Source: an uncultured Spirochaetia bacterium
Lineage (GTDB): Bacteria > Spirochaetota > Spirochaetia > Sphaerochaetales > Sphaerochaetaceae
Length of the DNA: 61,591 nucleotides
NCBI GenBank assembly: GCA_905236385.1
Contig: CAJOOY010000030.1
Coordinates: 1-61,591, forward strand
Direction: 5' to 3'
The notes under the pieces are model-generated. The model saw only the letters and a list, made by a program, of their open reading frames with translations, ran no database searches and was not told the origin of the DNA. This document shows positions 26,018-35,175 of the stretch, piece by piece; position 1 is the stretch's first letter, and the number at the start of each line of letters is the position of its first letter. Made by a program: the position numbers and the translations under genes.

Positions 26018-26956
26018 ATGGATAACCGTACACAGAGCGCAGTTATCAGGGGCATATTTGTACTTCTGATGATCATTTCCAGCGTTGTTTTGTCAAGGCT
26101 GTCAATGGGTCTGATTTTGTTCCCCATCCCTGTACTGCTCTCTGTTAACGGAATTAGAGACAAGGGAAAGGCAATAATCATTCATATTATTGCTTCGGTA
26201 GGAGTTTTAGGGCTTAATCTTTTAAGTAGTAGAGGGCTTTTCACCACTGAGTATCTGACTATTGGTTTGTTCAGTCTGGTTTTTCCACTGACCATTTCTA
26301 TTGCCTGTACTTTGTGGACTGCACTGAGGGATTTCAGTGATTCTGTTTTAAGAAAGCTCGTTATCTGTAGCATTCCTACCACGGTTATAGCTCTTGCGTT
26401 TTCCATCTGGCTCTGTCTGCCAGAAGCTCAGGCTTCAATTGAGACGCTGAGAGCTGCCTACACTCTAGTTGTTCCCCAGAGTCTATCTGGAGAAGCTACA
26501 ATTGATTTGGGCAGTATCTTCATAGCTGTTCTCAAATTTGGAAGTGTTCCTGTTGCTATTATCTTTCAGGGCATTCCAATTCTGATTTCTGAGTGCATCT
26601 TGCACAGAGGTGATGAAAAATGGAATTTTGAGTTTGCCAATATGAAGATGCCATACAAGTTCGTATGGGTTTTCCTGGCACTCCTGGGACTGAGTATTAT
26701 AGTTCCCTATCTGGACTTTGTTGGACAGATACCGATTATAGTACTTTGGAACCTGACTTTTGGATTGGGTCTGCACTTCATGTTTGACGGTGTGTCAGTG
26801 CTGGTCTCTATTTTAAGAAAGAGATCTTTGCGCTTTACACCAGGAAGAATATTGCTGTGGCTAACCTTTTCCATGATTATTCCAGGGTTGAATATGTTTG
26901 TAATCACAGGTTTGCTGGCAACAGGCATATTTGAAAACTGGGTAAAACTACGCTAA
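26018..26956 (+). CDS. DUF2232-like integral membrane protein
   Basis: 312 residues with about eight hydrophobic segments and few charged residues. A multi-pass protein at this exact place, between rpsR and rplI, is typically a YybS/DUF2232 family member in other phyla, and the length and N-terminal RLSMGLILFPIPVLLS fit. Function is unknown; proposals for the family involve energy-coupling transport or envelope biogenesis. Assignment rests mainly on synteny and topology. Confidence 0.68.
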   Translation: MDNRTQSAVIRGIFVLLMIISSVVLSRLSMGLILFPIPVLLSVNGIRDKGKAIIIHIIASVGVLGLNLLSSRGLFTTEYLTIGLFSLVFPLTISIACTLWTALRDFSDSVLRKLVICSIPTTVIALAFSIWLCLPEAQASIETLRAAYTLVVPQSLSGEATIDLGSIFIAVLKFGSVPVAIIFQGIPILISECILHRGDEKWNFEFANMKMPYKFVWVFLALLGLSIIVPYLDFVGQIPIIVLWNLTFGLGLHFMFDGVSVLVSILRKRSLRFTPGRILLWLTFSMIIPGLNMFVITGLLATGIFENWVKLR

Positions 26957-26959
26957 CAA

Positions 26960-26976
26960 ACAGCACTTGGTGCTGT
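26960..26976 (+). promoter_or_regulatory. Hairpin in the rplI leader
   Basis: ACAGCAC, loop TTG, GTGCTGT, a perfect seven-base stem followed by an A-rich stretch and the AGGAGG ribosome site of rplI. It may stabilise or control the downstream mRNA. Confidence 0.45.
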
Positions 26977-26998
26977 ATCAAAAAACAGGAGGATTCAA

Positions 26999-27562
26999 AT
27001 GAAAATCATTCTGAATCAGGACGTACCTAACCTCGGAGAAGAGGGAGATGTCTGTGTGGTAAAAGACGGTTACGCTCGTAACTATCTTCTTCCTACTGGT
27101 GCTGCGGTACTTTACAACAAGAATAATCTGGCTGTTTTCAAGAGCAGAGCTGCCGCAATCGAAAAGAGAAAGGCTGAGAAGCGTGCTGCTTCAGCTGATC
27201 TCAAGCAGAGACTTGATGAAGTTAAGCTTCACATTGTTGTAGCTGCAGGTGAGTCTGGAAAGCTTTTCGGTTCCGTTACATCTGCTATGGTTCAGCAGGA
27301 ACTTGCAAAACTTGGATTTGAGATTGAGAGAAAGAGAATTGAAGTTGCTACTCACACAATCAAGATGACAGGTAACTACACTGCAAGAGTTCACCTCTAT
27401 GAAAACGAATCTTCAGTTATTACTCTTATTGTTGAGAGTGAAGCTGATGTTAAGGCTGCAGAAAAGGCCGCTGAGAAGGCAGCCAAAGAAGCTGCTGAGA
27501 AGGCAGCCAAAGAAGCTGCTGAAGCTGCTCCTGCTGCAGAAGAAGAGAAGGCTGAGAACTAA
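26999..27562 (+). CDS. rplI: 50S ribosomal protein bL9 with Ala/Lys/Glu tail
   Basis: 187 residues. The N-terminal domain has MKIILNQDVPNLGEEGDVCVVKDGYARNYLLP in pieces that match all L9 proteins, followed by the long connecting helix and the C-terminal domain ending at LIVESEADV. About 38 extra residues follow, an Ala-Glu-Lys repeat of AEKAAKEA units and AAPAAEEEKAEN, beyond the usual 148-residue length. AGGAGG precedes the ATG. Confidence 0.95.
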   Translation: MKIILNQDVPNLGEEGDVCVVKDGYARNYLLPTGAAVLYNKNNLAVFKSRAAAIEKRKAEKRAASADLKQRLDEVKLHIVVAAGESGKLFGSVTSAMVQQELAKLGFEIERKRIEVATHTIKMTGNYTARVHLYENESSVITLIVESEADVKAAEKAAEKAAKEAAEKAAKEAAEAAPAAEEEKAEN

Positions 27563-27585
27563 TCAGGTTTTTCTTCAAACTAAGA

Positions 27586-27616
27586 ATCAGGCCCGCTTAA
27601 ATGCGGGCTGATTTGT
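27586..27616 (+). terminator. Hairpin between rplI and dnaB
   Basis: ATCAGGCCCGC and GCGGGCTGAT arms with one bulged G, followed by TTGTCTTG. The weak T-run suggests partial termination or processing inside the operon. Confidence 0.6.
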
Positions 27617-27632
27617 CTTGAGAGGTAAGAAA

Positions 27633-29078
27633 ATGGCAAAATCTGCTGCTACAAGAGTACCCCCACATGATTTATCTTGTGAAAGTGCTCTTCTTGGTTC
27701 TGTCCTTTTGAAAAACAAGGTCCTTGATGATGTTGAGTCTATGGTTACTTCTTCTGATTTCTATCAGAGAGCTAACCAGAAAATCTGGGAAGCTTTTCTT
27801 GGCATGAGAAAAGATCTGCCTGGCACAACAATAGATATTATTTCACTTCCGAAATATATTGCAGAGAAGGGCATGGTTGAGGACTGCGGCGGGATTGCCT
27901 ATATTTCTAAACTTACCTCAGAGGTTCCTGTCTACGAAAACGCCAGCTACTATGCTTCTGTAATCAGGAATCTATCAGTAAAGCGTCAGCTGTTAAACCT
28001 CTCCGTAGAGATTGGAGAGAGTGTTTTTGATGAAACTCAAGACGTTCATTTTGCCATTGATAGACTGGATTCTAAAATCTCAGAGCTCAGTACAAATACT
28101 GACTGGGGAGCCTACAAGGAATCCGGAGATGTACTGAATGAAGCCATTCATCAGGTTGTAGATATTAGACCTAGTCAGGGTCATGTTGGCCTTTCCACTG
28201 GTTTTAAGCAGCTTGATTACAAACTTGGTGGTGGATTTAAGAACACAGATTTAATCATAATCGGTGCCCGTCCTTCTGTTGGTAAGACTGCTTTGGCTCT
28301 TTCCATTGCGGACAATATGGCATTTAACAGGTCAAACCCAATTAAGGTTGGTTTCTTCTCCCTTGAAATGGCCGGACAGACCCTTATGGAGAGACTGATA
28401 GCCAGAGAGGCCATGGTAGATGCTACAGCCATGTCCAGTGGTCAGATTACAGAGGCCATGAAGGAGTCCATTCTTAATACAGCGGATAGAATGTATGACA
28501 ACTCAAAGTACTTTCTTATCCAGGACACTCCAAACATCAGCCTTGCTGAAATCAAGGCTCAGAGTAGGAGAATGGTTCGTAAAGAAGGGGTTCAGATTAT
28601 CTTCATAGACTACATTGGCCTTATTGAACCGGATGGGGACTCTTCCAAGAAGAGATTTGAACTTATGGCTGAAGTTTCCAGAAGCCTTAAGGGACTAGCC
28701 AGAGAGCTTAAGGTCCCTATTGTTTGTCTTTCCCAGGTTAACAGAGATGCTGCCAAGGACAGGGCTCCTATGCTTTCAGACCTCAGAGAGTCCGGTGCAA
28801 TTGAGCAGGACGCAGACGTGGTTATTCTTCTTGATGATGCTTCTAAACGTCTGGATGAAAACAACAAGATTGCTCAGTACGAGGAAGATGATCCGGATAT
28901 AGGGGAAGAAGAGGACCACTCAAGTGGTTCTGAGTCTAACAAAAAGAAAGATATAAGGACTATCAAGATTATTATTGCCAAGCAGAGAAACGGTAGTACC
29001 GGAGCTTTCAATCTTCTCTTCCGCTCTAATTATGTAAGTTTTAATGAGATTGAAAAAATCCGAACAACAGATTTCTGA
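27633..29078 (+). CDS. dnaB: Replicative DNA helicase DnaB
   Basis: 481 residues. N-terminal collar domain (PPHDLSCESALLGSVLL), linker helix, and RecA-like C-terminal domain with Walker A GARPSVGKTALAL, Walker B IIFIDYIGLI and VPIVCLSQVNRDAA. Hexameric ring helicase that unwinds the fork. An acidic/serine insert (EEEDHSSGSESNKKK) sits before the last motif KIIIAKQRNGSTG. Frame open from TTG 27618; ATG 27633 preceded by GAGGTAAG is chosen. Its stop lies two bases from the convergent rseP stop. Confidence 0.96.
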   Translation: MAKSAATRVPPHDLSCESALLGSVLLKNKVLDDVESMVTSSDFYQRANQKIWEAFLGMRKDLPGTTIDIISLPKYIAEKGMVEDCGGIAYISKLTSEVPVYENASYYASVIRNLSVKRQLLNLSVEIGESVFDETQDVHFAIDRLDSKISELSTNTDWGAYKESGDVLNEAIHQVVDIRPSQGHVGLSTGFKQLDYKLGGGFKNTDLIIIGARPSVGKTALALSIADNMAFNRSNPIKVGFFSLEMAGQTLMERLIAREAMVDATAMSSGQITEAMKESILNTADRMYDNSKYFLIQDTPNISLAEIKAQSRRMVRKEGVQIIFIDYIGLIEPDGDSSKKRFELMAEVSRSLKGLARELKVPIVCLSQVNRDAAKDRAPMLSDLRESGAIEQDADVVILLDDASKRLDENNKIAQYEEDDPDIGEEEDHSSGSESNKKKDIRTIKIIIAKQRNGSTGAFNLLFRSNYVSFNEIEKIRTTDF

Positions 29079-29080
29079 TT

Positions 29081-30181
29081 TTAACCGTAGCGCCTAAGGA
29101 GCGGGATAATAATAAAAACTGTCAGTAGACCTAGTACCTGAAGAGTTACATACACTTTCGGGGAGAAGGTTCTACGTGTGACTAACTCAAGAAGACTTAT
29201 AAGTATAAGCCCTCCGTCTAGAGCAGTAATTGGAAGCATATTTGCAACTCCTAAAGAGACACTTATGGTTCCAACCAGGTAGATAACTATTCTAAGCCCT
29301 GCATTAAAATCTGCTTTAAAAGCGTTTTGAGATATGACACCTATCTGCTCAGAGGCTTCAATGGTGCCGCTTAGGGTATCTCTGACTCTAGACTCTCCAT
29401 GAAGAACTGAGACTACTGAGTCCGTGAAGTATCTGATATTTGTAATGCACTCCTTAAAGGAAAGCCTGATAGCATCTTTAAGTGAGGCTCCCTTAATAGG
29501 TTTGTAGTCTATTTCGTATGGAATAATTCCAAAAAGACCGTTTTCAGGAACAACAGTAAAGGTTCCTCTGTCTGTTTCAAAAATAACCTCAGTGTCATGT
29601 GAGTGCTCGGTAAGCAGATTCTGAATATCGTTATACTCAAACACCTCAATTCCATTTATTGAGTACACGGTATCTCCAGACTGAAGACCTGCTTTGGAGG
29701 CAGCACATTCGGTTACTCCATAGTAATCACTGTAGTCTGATGTAAGCCCGATTTTTGGAGTGTAGTAGCGCTGTAAGACTGGCATGAGAAGTAAAACAGT
29801 GAAGCAGAACAGGGCAAAAAGAATGTTCATCAGTGGCCCGGACAGGTAAGTAATTATTCGTTTAAGTGGGTTTACTCCGTATAAAGAGCCTTCCTCACAA
29901 TTATCCAGCGTGGTTTTCTTCTGCTTGATTGCATATTTCAGGTCATCCTGACCAGCCATGACTGTTGCTCCCCCAAAAGGGATTAGGCGCATGGTTATAC
30001 TTGTAGTTCCTATGTTAAATGAAAAGAGTTTTGGTCCTATTCCAAAGGTCAGGCTTTCAACTCTTATTCCACAGGCTCTTGCAGCTATAAAGTGACCCAT
30101 CTCGTGAACAATAATAATTATATCCAGAGAAAGAATTCCTATTATAAACGGCAAGATCCATGAAAGAGAGAATATCTTCAC
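29081..30181 (-). CDS. rseP: Site-2 intramembrane zinc protease (RseP/M50 family)
   Basis: 366 residues. The zinc site HEMGHFIAARA is in the first transmembrane segment, one PDZ domain lies around residues 155-225 (LQSGDTVYSINGIEVFEY), and the second metal motif is NMLPITALDGG near residue 318 before the last helices. It cleaves membrane substrates such as anti-sigma factors, so the zf-HC2 anti-sigma at 9.3 kb is a possible client. The ATG overlaps the dxr stop as ATGA. Only one PDZ domain is present where E. coli RseP has two. Confidence 0.93.
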   Translation of the reverse strand: MKIFSLSWILPFIIGILSLDIIIIVHEMGHFIAARACGIRVESLTFGIGPKLFSFNIGTTSITMRLIPFGGATVMAGQDDLKYAIKQKKTTLDNCEEGSLYGVNPLKRIITYLSGPLMNILFALFCFTVLLLMPVLQRYYTPKIGLTSDYSDYYGVTECAASKAGLQSGDTVYSINGIEVFEYNDIQNLLTEHSHDTEVIFETDRGTFTVVPENGLFGIIPYEIDYKPIKGASLKDAIRLSFKECITNIRYFTDSVVSVLHGESRVRDTLSGTIEASEQIGVISQNAFKADFNAGLRIVIYLVGTISVSLGVANMLPITALDGGLILISLLELVTRRTFSPKVYVTLQVLGLLTVFIIIPLLRRYG

Positions 30182-31287
30182 AGCTTTACCTGTCTTTGGA
30201 CCTTAGCCTGAACTTCATAAATGTGGTCAAAGCTCTTAATTTTTTCAGACCAGTCAAGATCAAGAACATCTCTGACAACAGACCTGATCTGTGTGAATTT
30301 AATCTTATGATTGATAAAGGCAGCTACTGCTATCTCGTTTGCAGTATTAAAGACAGTTGGATACATTCCTTCAAGTCTTACACATTCATACGCGTCTGTA
30401 AGAAATGGAAAGCGTTTAAAGTCCGGAGAAGAGAAGGTGAGATCCAGTTTTGTAAAATCTAAAGCTGCTCCAGCTTCATGAGGGAATGAGTATTGAAGCA
30501 GTGCCCTCATTATTGGGAAACCCATGTCTGGAGGGCTCATCTGAGCATAAACCTGGCCACTTGTGCTCCGAACCATGGAGTGAACTATACTCTGAGGGTG
30601 GATAACAACCTCAATCTTATCAGAGGGAAAATTAAATAGAAAATGAGCTTCAATTACTTCAAGAGCCTTATTGGCAAGAGTAGAGGAGTCTATGGAAATT
30701 TTAGGTCCCATGCTCCAAGTAGGGTGCTTAACAGCCTGCTCGGGAGTTATCTCTTCAAGGTCTTTCTGGTCCATGTTTCTAAACGGACCGCCACTGGCAG
30801 TGATGACTAGAGAGCTTACATTCTCTCGCCCCTCAGTCATAATAAGCTCATCTATAGCTGAGTGCTCGCTGTCTACAGGTATAATCTTACAACCGTGCTT
30901 CTTAGCTTCTTCAAATAGAAGCCACCCACCCATAACAACAGACTCTTTATTTGCTAAAGCAAGAACTGGGGAGGTCTCTATTACAGAGATTGAGGCCTTA
31001 AGTCCTGCTGAACCGCTAATTCCGTTAAGAACCACATCAGCCTCGAGAGAGAGAAGCATCTCTTTTAAATCTCTCCAGATCCTTACCTGGTCCGTCTCCG
31101 GACAAGGTTCGTCACTGGTTATGCAAAGGTTTTTAATCCCGTTCTCAATGCAAACCGTAAGGGCCTGCCCTATACGTGAGTGGGCAGAGGCTCCACAGAT
31201 ATGAATCTGATCTCTGAATGTCTTGCAACCACGAACTGCAGTCTGTCCTATACTTCCTGTAAGACCTAAGATTATTACTTCTGTCAT
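30178..31287 (-). CDS. dxr: 1-deoxy-D-xylulose 5-phosphate reductoisomerase
   Basis: 369 residues, second step of the MEP isoprenoid pathway, converting DXP to MEP with NADPH. The N-terminal dinucleotide loop is LGLTGSIGQTA, NKESVVMGG and DSEHSAI carry the substrate and metal ligands, and SASGG-type TASGGPFRNM is present, as are KISIDSSTLANKALEVIEAH (in two pieces). Sits between cdsA and rseP with four-base overlaps at both ends, the classical order. Confidence 0.97.
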   Translation of the reverse strand: MTEVIILGLTGSIGQTAVRGCKTFRDQIHICGASAHSRIGQALTVCIENGIKNLCITSDEPCPETDQVRIWRDLKEMLLSLEADVVLNGISGSAGLKASISVIETSPVLALANKESVVMGGWLLFEEAKKHGCKIIPVDSEHSAIDELIMTEGRENVSSLVITASGGPFRNMDQKDLEEITPEQAVKHPTWSMGPKISIDSSTLANKALEVIEAHFLFNFPSDKIEVVIHPQSIVHSMVRSTSGQVYAQMSPPDMGFPIMRALLQYSFPHEAGAALDFTKLDLTFSSPDFKRFPFLTDAYECVRLEGMYPTVFNTANEIAVAAFINHKIKFTQIRSVVRDVLDLDWSEKIKSFDHIYEVQAKVQRQVKL

Positions 31288-32108
31288 AGGGCAAAACCTG
31301 AATACATTATGTAGAAGAAGGGAGCTGAGAAGATAATTGAATCTATACAGTCAAGAATTCCTCCACGACCGGGAATTACAGCTCCCGAGTCCTTTACTCC
31401 TGCGCTTCTTTTAAAGACACTTTCAACCAAGTCTCCCATATTTGCAAAAACACTCATTCCCATACCTAATACAAGCATATCTGCCACTGTCGGATTTGAG
31501 ACTTTGTCTGATAGGAGAGTGCAATACAGAAAGCTGAGTGCTATGGTAGAAAGAAAACCACCCAGAAAGCCGGCAAGACTCTTTTTAGGACTGGCTTTAA
31601 ACGGATGAGAGGTGTACTTGCCGAAAAGCATGCCGAAGACGTAAGCAAAAATGTCATTTGCAAAAACAAGGGCCAGAAAGAGAACAATAGCGCATGGAGA
31701 AATGTTCTCAAGCTTTAACAGCCTTACGACAAAACTGAGAAAATAAGAAGGGTAAACTGTTAAAAGAACATACTTTGCACCGTCTGAGAGAGAAGATTTA
31801 AAATCATCTTTCTCGCCGAACCCAACTTGAATGAAAAGAAGGAAACATATTAGGCTTAAAAAAACATAATCAGTAATTCCACTCTTAAAGTACTCAATAA
31901 CAGGTAGAATCCAAACTATGTAAGAAGCAACAACTGTTTTTTTAAATAAAAGCTTACTCATCTCTATAGTTCCAAAAAGAGAGAGAACAAAGATGAGAAT
32001 GCTCAGTCCAATGTAGTTGTACTGGGGAAGAAGGAAGATCAGAGCAAACAGTACAGGAATTCCGACAACGCAGGTAAAAATTCTTGCTGCAAGATTACTT
32101 TTGAACAT
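31284..32108 (-). CDS. cdsA: Phosphatidate cytidylyltransferase
   Basis: 274 residues, polytopic membrane enzyme making CDP-diacylglycerol from phosphatidate and CTP for phospholipid synthesis. The family signature near the C-terminus is SPKKSLAGFLGGF plus KDSGAVIPGRGGILDCIDS, which contains the metal-binding aspartates. The start overlaps the end of uppS by 14 bases, consistent with operon packing. Confidence 0.95.
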   Translation of the reverse strand: MFKSNLAARIFTCVVGIPVLFALIFLLPQYNYIGLSILIFVLSLFGTIEMSKLLFKKTVVASYIVWILPVIEYFKSGITDYVFLSLICFLLFIQVGFGEKDDFKSSLSDGAKYVLLTVYPSYFLSFVVRLLKLENISPCAIVLFLALVFANDIFAYVFGMLFGKYTSHPFKASPKKSLAGFLGGFLSTIALSFLYCTLLSDKVSNPTVADMLVLGMGMSVFANMGDLVESVFKRSAGVKDSGAVIPGRGGILDCIDSIIFSAPFFYIMYSGFAL

Positions 32109-32781
32109 TTGCCAGCCCTCCGAATTTCCTTGTTCTTTTACCCAGTTCTTCTATTATCATATCTATTTCTTTTTTATCCCAGTCCGGCCAGAGCGCTTCA
32201 AGAGACATAAACTCAGCGTAGGCACTGTCCCAAAGCATAAAGTTACTCAGTCTGAACTCTCCAGCGCTTCTGGCTATCATATCAGGAGCAGGGATGTCTG
32301 GATTATCCAGATGATTATTAATATCTTCAACTGTTATTTTTGAATTTGGTTTTTCCAAAGCACAACGGGTGGCTGCACGGGATATTTCATCCTGGCCACC
32401 GTAGTTTATGCAAAGAACAACAGTTGTACCTGTACAGTCTGCAGTTTTATCCAGTGTGTACTGAATGCCCTTTTTTGCATCTTCCGGAAGGGCAGAAATG
32501 TCTCCACGGAACCGGATTCGGATATTGTTCTGAATATAAAAATCCATTTCGCCAGGAAGCTTCTTGGCCAAAAGATTCATCAAATAGCCAACTTCCTGGT
32601 CGGGGCGCTTCCAGTTTTCTGTGGAAAAAACATAAAGGGTGAGGTAGTTTATGCCTATCTCAGAGGCATATTTTACAACTCTTTTACAGGCCTTAAGGCC
32701 CTCAAGATGACCGGCGGCGCGGGGCAGTGAGCGCTTAGCGGCCCATCTGCCATTGCCGTCCATAATCAGACCTATATGCAT
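32095..32781 (-). CDS. uppS: Undecaprenyl diphosphate synthase
   Basis: 228 residues, cis-prenyltransferase making the C55 lipid carrier for peptidoglycan. Diagnostic HIGLIMDGNGRWA with the Mg-binding aspartate, RAAGHLEG, YVFSTENWKRP and the terminal ARSAGEFRLSNFMLWDSAYAE in pieces. Somewhat shorter than the 250 of E. coli. The start shares one base with the frr stop. Confidence 0.96.
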   Translation of the reverse strand: MHIGLIMDGNGRWAAKRSLPRAAGHLEGLKACKRVVKYASEIGINYLTLYVFSTENWKRPDQEVGYLMNLLAKKLPGEMDFYIQNNIRIRFRGDISALPEDAKKGIQYTLDKTADCTGTTVVLCINYGGQDEISRAATRCALEKPNSKITVEDINNHLDNPDIPAPDMIARSAGEFRLSNFMLWDSAYAEFMSLEALWPDWDKKEIDMIIEELGKRTRKFGGLANVQK

Positions 32782-33335
32782 CAGACTTCCAGAATTTCCT
32801 TTTCTTTGTCGTCAGCAATCTTATTTATCTGACTAATATAGTTGTCTGTCAGTTTCTGAAGATCACTTTCTGCCTGTGACTGCTCGTCTTCCGAGATTTC
32901 TCCGTTCTTCTGGAGTTTCTTGATCTCATCCATACCATCACGTCTGATATTACGGATAGCTACTCTTGAAGCCTCAGCAGTGTTCTTGGCCTGCTTTGCA
33001 AGCTCTTTTCTTCTGTCTCCTGTAAGAGGAGGGAAGTTAATTCTCAGAAGTTTTCCGTCGTTTGAAGGGTTAAGACCAAGGTCACTCTTCTGAATAGCCT
33101 TTTCAATAGCAGAAAGAAGGCTCTTGTCCCATGGCTGAATGACTACAAGTCTAGCCTCAGGGACTGAAACTGAAGCAACCTGATTCAGCGGAGTTTCCTG
33201 ACCGTAGTAATCAACTTTGACCTTGTCAAAAAGAGCAGCAGAAGCTCTTCCAGTTCTCAATGCCATGAAGTCATTTGTAAGGGCATTTACGCTCTTTTTC
33301 ATCTTTTCTTCGCAGTTAGTCAGTGTCTGCAGCAT
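32781..33335 (-). CDS. frr: Ribosome recycling factor
   Basis: 184 residues, the usual length. With EF-G it splits the post-termination ribosome. Recognisable by TLRTGRAS-type LRTGRASAALFDKVKVDYYG, TPLNQVASVSVPEAR, and IRRDGMDEIKKLQ. AGGAGAG precedes the ATG. A terminator hairpin separates it from tsf. Confidence 0.97.
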   Translation of the reverse strand: MLQTLTNCEEKMKKSVNALTNDFMALRTGRASAALFDKVKVDYYGQETPLNQVASVSVPEARLVVIQPWDKSLLSAIEKAIQKSDLGLNPSNDGKLLRINFPPLTGDRRKELAKQAKNTAEASRVAIRNIRRDGMDEIKKLQKNGEISEDEQSQAESDLQKLTDNYISQINKIADDKEKEILEV

Positions 33336-33352
33336 GGTTTACTCTCCTGAAA

Positions 33353-33385
33353 TATAAAAAGCTGCCACAAAAATGCGACAGCTTT
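33353..33385 (-). terminator. Hairpin terminator between tsf and frr
   Basis: AAAGCTG and CAGCTTT arms with a partly paired interior and a TTTTTATATTT tail on the minus strand. It would let rpsB-tsf be made in excess over the downstream lipid genes. Confidence 0.75.
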
Positions 33386-33400
33386 ATTCTGGTGCTGAAA

Positions 33401-34243
33401 TCAGGCACCTGCGCGCATGCGCTGGAAACCTGTAATCTTAACATCTGCTGAATTCTCTTTATTGAACTTAGCAATAATCTGAGCAATTGTAAGACCATCA
33501 TCATTGTAAACCTGGCAAACCTGGTTCATGAGACAGATTTCAGCATAGTGCTTGTTGAGCTTACCTCTGACAATACCTTCAAGAACCTTCTCAGGCTTAC
33601 CCATGTTGGCAACCTGAACCTTGAAGATGGAAAGCTGTTCTTCTTCATATGCTTTTGGAACGGACTGTGCATCAAGATAGAGTGGGTCGGCAGCACAAAC
33701 GTGCATGGCTGTGTTGAAAGCAAGTGTCTTGAAAGCTTCTGACTCGAAGACCTTCTTATCTGAGGCTTCGAAAGAAACCAGAACACCAATGTTTCCATCA
33801 GCATGGCTGTAACCGCTGACATATCCGTTTGCAGGAATGTCTACAGCAGCATACTTCTTGATACACATGTTCTCGTGGATGGTTGCAATAAGACCCTTAA
33901 CAAGGTCTTCCATCTCTGTTGTTGCTTCTCTATCTCCGTTCTTAAGTCCGAGAGCACAAACGTCCTCACCGAGCTTCTTGAACTCTGCGTTACGTGCAAC
34001 AAAGTCTGTTTCACATGTAATATTTACAATAACTGCCATCTTCTCGCCGATAGCAAATGTAATTCTACCTTCTTCTGTGGCACGGTCTGCACGCTTCTCA
34101 ACAGCAGCAAGACCAACTTCCTTGAGATACTTTGCAGCGCCCGCAAAATCTCCGTTGCTCTGAGCGAGAGCCTTCTTGCAGTCCATGATACCTGCATGAG
34201 TCTCTTCACGGAGCTTCTTTACCATTTCCATTGTAATTTCCAT
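33401..34243 (-). CDS. tsf: Elongation factor Ts
   Basis: 280 residues. N-terminal UBA-like domain with VKKLREETHAGIMDCKKAL, the core motif CETDFVARN that inserts into EF-Tu to eject GDP, and two dimerisation subdomains. GAGGAG precedes the ATG, inside the end of rpsB three bases away. Confidence 0.97.
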   Translation of the reverse strand: MEITMEMVKKLREETHAGIMDCKKALAQSNGDFAGAAKYLKEVGLAAVEKRADRATEEGRITFAIGEKMAVIVNITCETDFVARNAEFKKLGEDVCALGLKNGDREATTEMEDLVKGLIATIHENMCIKKYAAVDIPANGYVSGYSHADGNIGVLVSFEASDKKVFESEAFKTLAFNTAMHVCAADPLYLDAQSVPKAYEEEQLSIFKVQVANMGKPEKVLEGIVRGKLNKHYAEICLMNQVCQVYNDDGLTIAQIIAKFNKENSADVKITGFQRMRAGA

Positions 34244-34246
34244 AAA

Positions 34247-35029
34247 TTACTCCTCGTCTCTTGCCTGCATTTCTTCTACAGACTCTTCAGTAACAGCTGC
34301 AAGAGCTTCTTCGTTTTCAGGAAGAGATTCAATAATCTGGATTCCTACTTCGTTATCAGCATCAATAACAGCATTTGCAATAATCTCAACAAAGAGAGAG
34401 ATGGCTCTGATAGCATCATCATTGCCAGGGATAGGATAAGTAATATCTGTAGGATCACAGTTTGTGTCTACGACTGCAACTACAGGGATTCCGCATCTCT
34501 TTGCTTCTGCAATAGCAAGGGCTTCCTTTCTTGTATCAATAATGAAAAGAATTCCAGGAAGCTCTGTCATATCCTTAATACCGCCGAGGTTCTTCTCGAG
34601 CTTTGCCTTCTGCTTTGTGTAAAGGGCAACTTCTTTCTTTGTCAGTGAATCAAATGTTCCGTCTACAGCCATCTTGTCAATCTTCTTGAGTGTGGCAATT
34701 GACTTCTTGATTGTTGCAAAGTTTGTGAGCATACCGCCGAGCCAACGGTTGTTGACATAAGGCATACCGCATCTCTTGGCTTCTGTTTCAATAGCCTGCT
34801 GAGCCTGCTTCTTTGTTCCTACGAACAGGACTGACTTTCCCTGCTTGACCTGAGCTCTGACTGCTTCATAGGCCTCGACAATACATGCTGTTGTCTTGGA
34901 AAGATCGATGATATGGATTCCGTTTCTCTCTGAGAAGATGTATGGTTTCATCTTCGGATTCCAACGCTTGGTCTGATGACCGAAATGAACGCCTGCCTCG
35001 AGCAGACTCTTCATTGTTACTACTGCCAT
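34247..35029 (-). CDS. rpsB: 30S ribosomal protein uS2
   Basis: 260 residues starting [25 protein letters not shown] (in two pieces), with [16 protein letters not shown] and PGNDDAIRA, and an acidic C-terminus. The frame starts with a second ATG at 35035 only two bases after the AAGGAG site; ATG 35029 with eight-base spacing is preferred. First gene of the long minus-strand operon. Confidence 0.96.
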   Translation of the reverse strand: MAVVTMKSLLEAGVHFGHQTKRWNPKMKPYIFSERNGIHIIDLSKTTACIVEAYEAVRAQVKQGKSVLFVGTKKQAQQAIETEAKRCGMPYVNNRWLGGMLTNFATIKKSIATLKKIDKMAVDGTFDSLTKKEVALYTKQKAKLEKNLGGIKDMTELPGILFIIDTRKEALAIAEAKRCGIPVVAVVDTNCDPTDITYPIPGNDDAIRAISLFVEIIANAVIDADNEVGIQIIESLPENEEALAAVTEESVEEMQARDEE

Positions 35030-35139
35030 TTTCATGACTCCTTACATTTGACGGATATATCCGCCTCCGATACTATTTCTCTCTTCCGTAGAAGGGGAGA
35101 TTCCGCTCTTCCTTCAAAGAAGGCCGAAACGGTGAAATA

Positions 35140-35168
35140 ATTATGGCAGAATAAGAAAAAAGTTACAA
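35140..35168 (-). promoter_or_regulatory. rpsB operon promoter
   Basis: On the minus strand TTGTAA (35168-35163), 17 bases, CATAAT (35145-35140), then a leader of about 100 bases with inverted GGAAGAG and GGCGGATATATCCG segments before rpsB. Confidence 0.6.
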
Positions 35169-35175
35169 GACAGAC

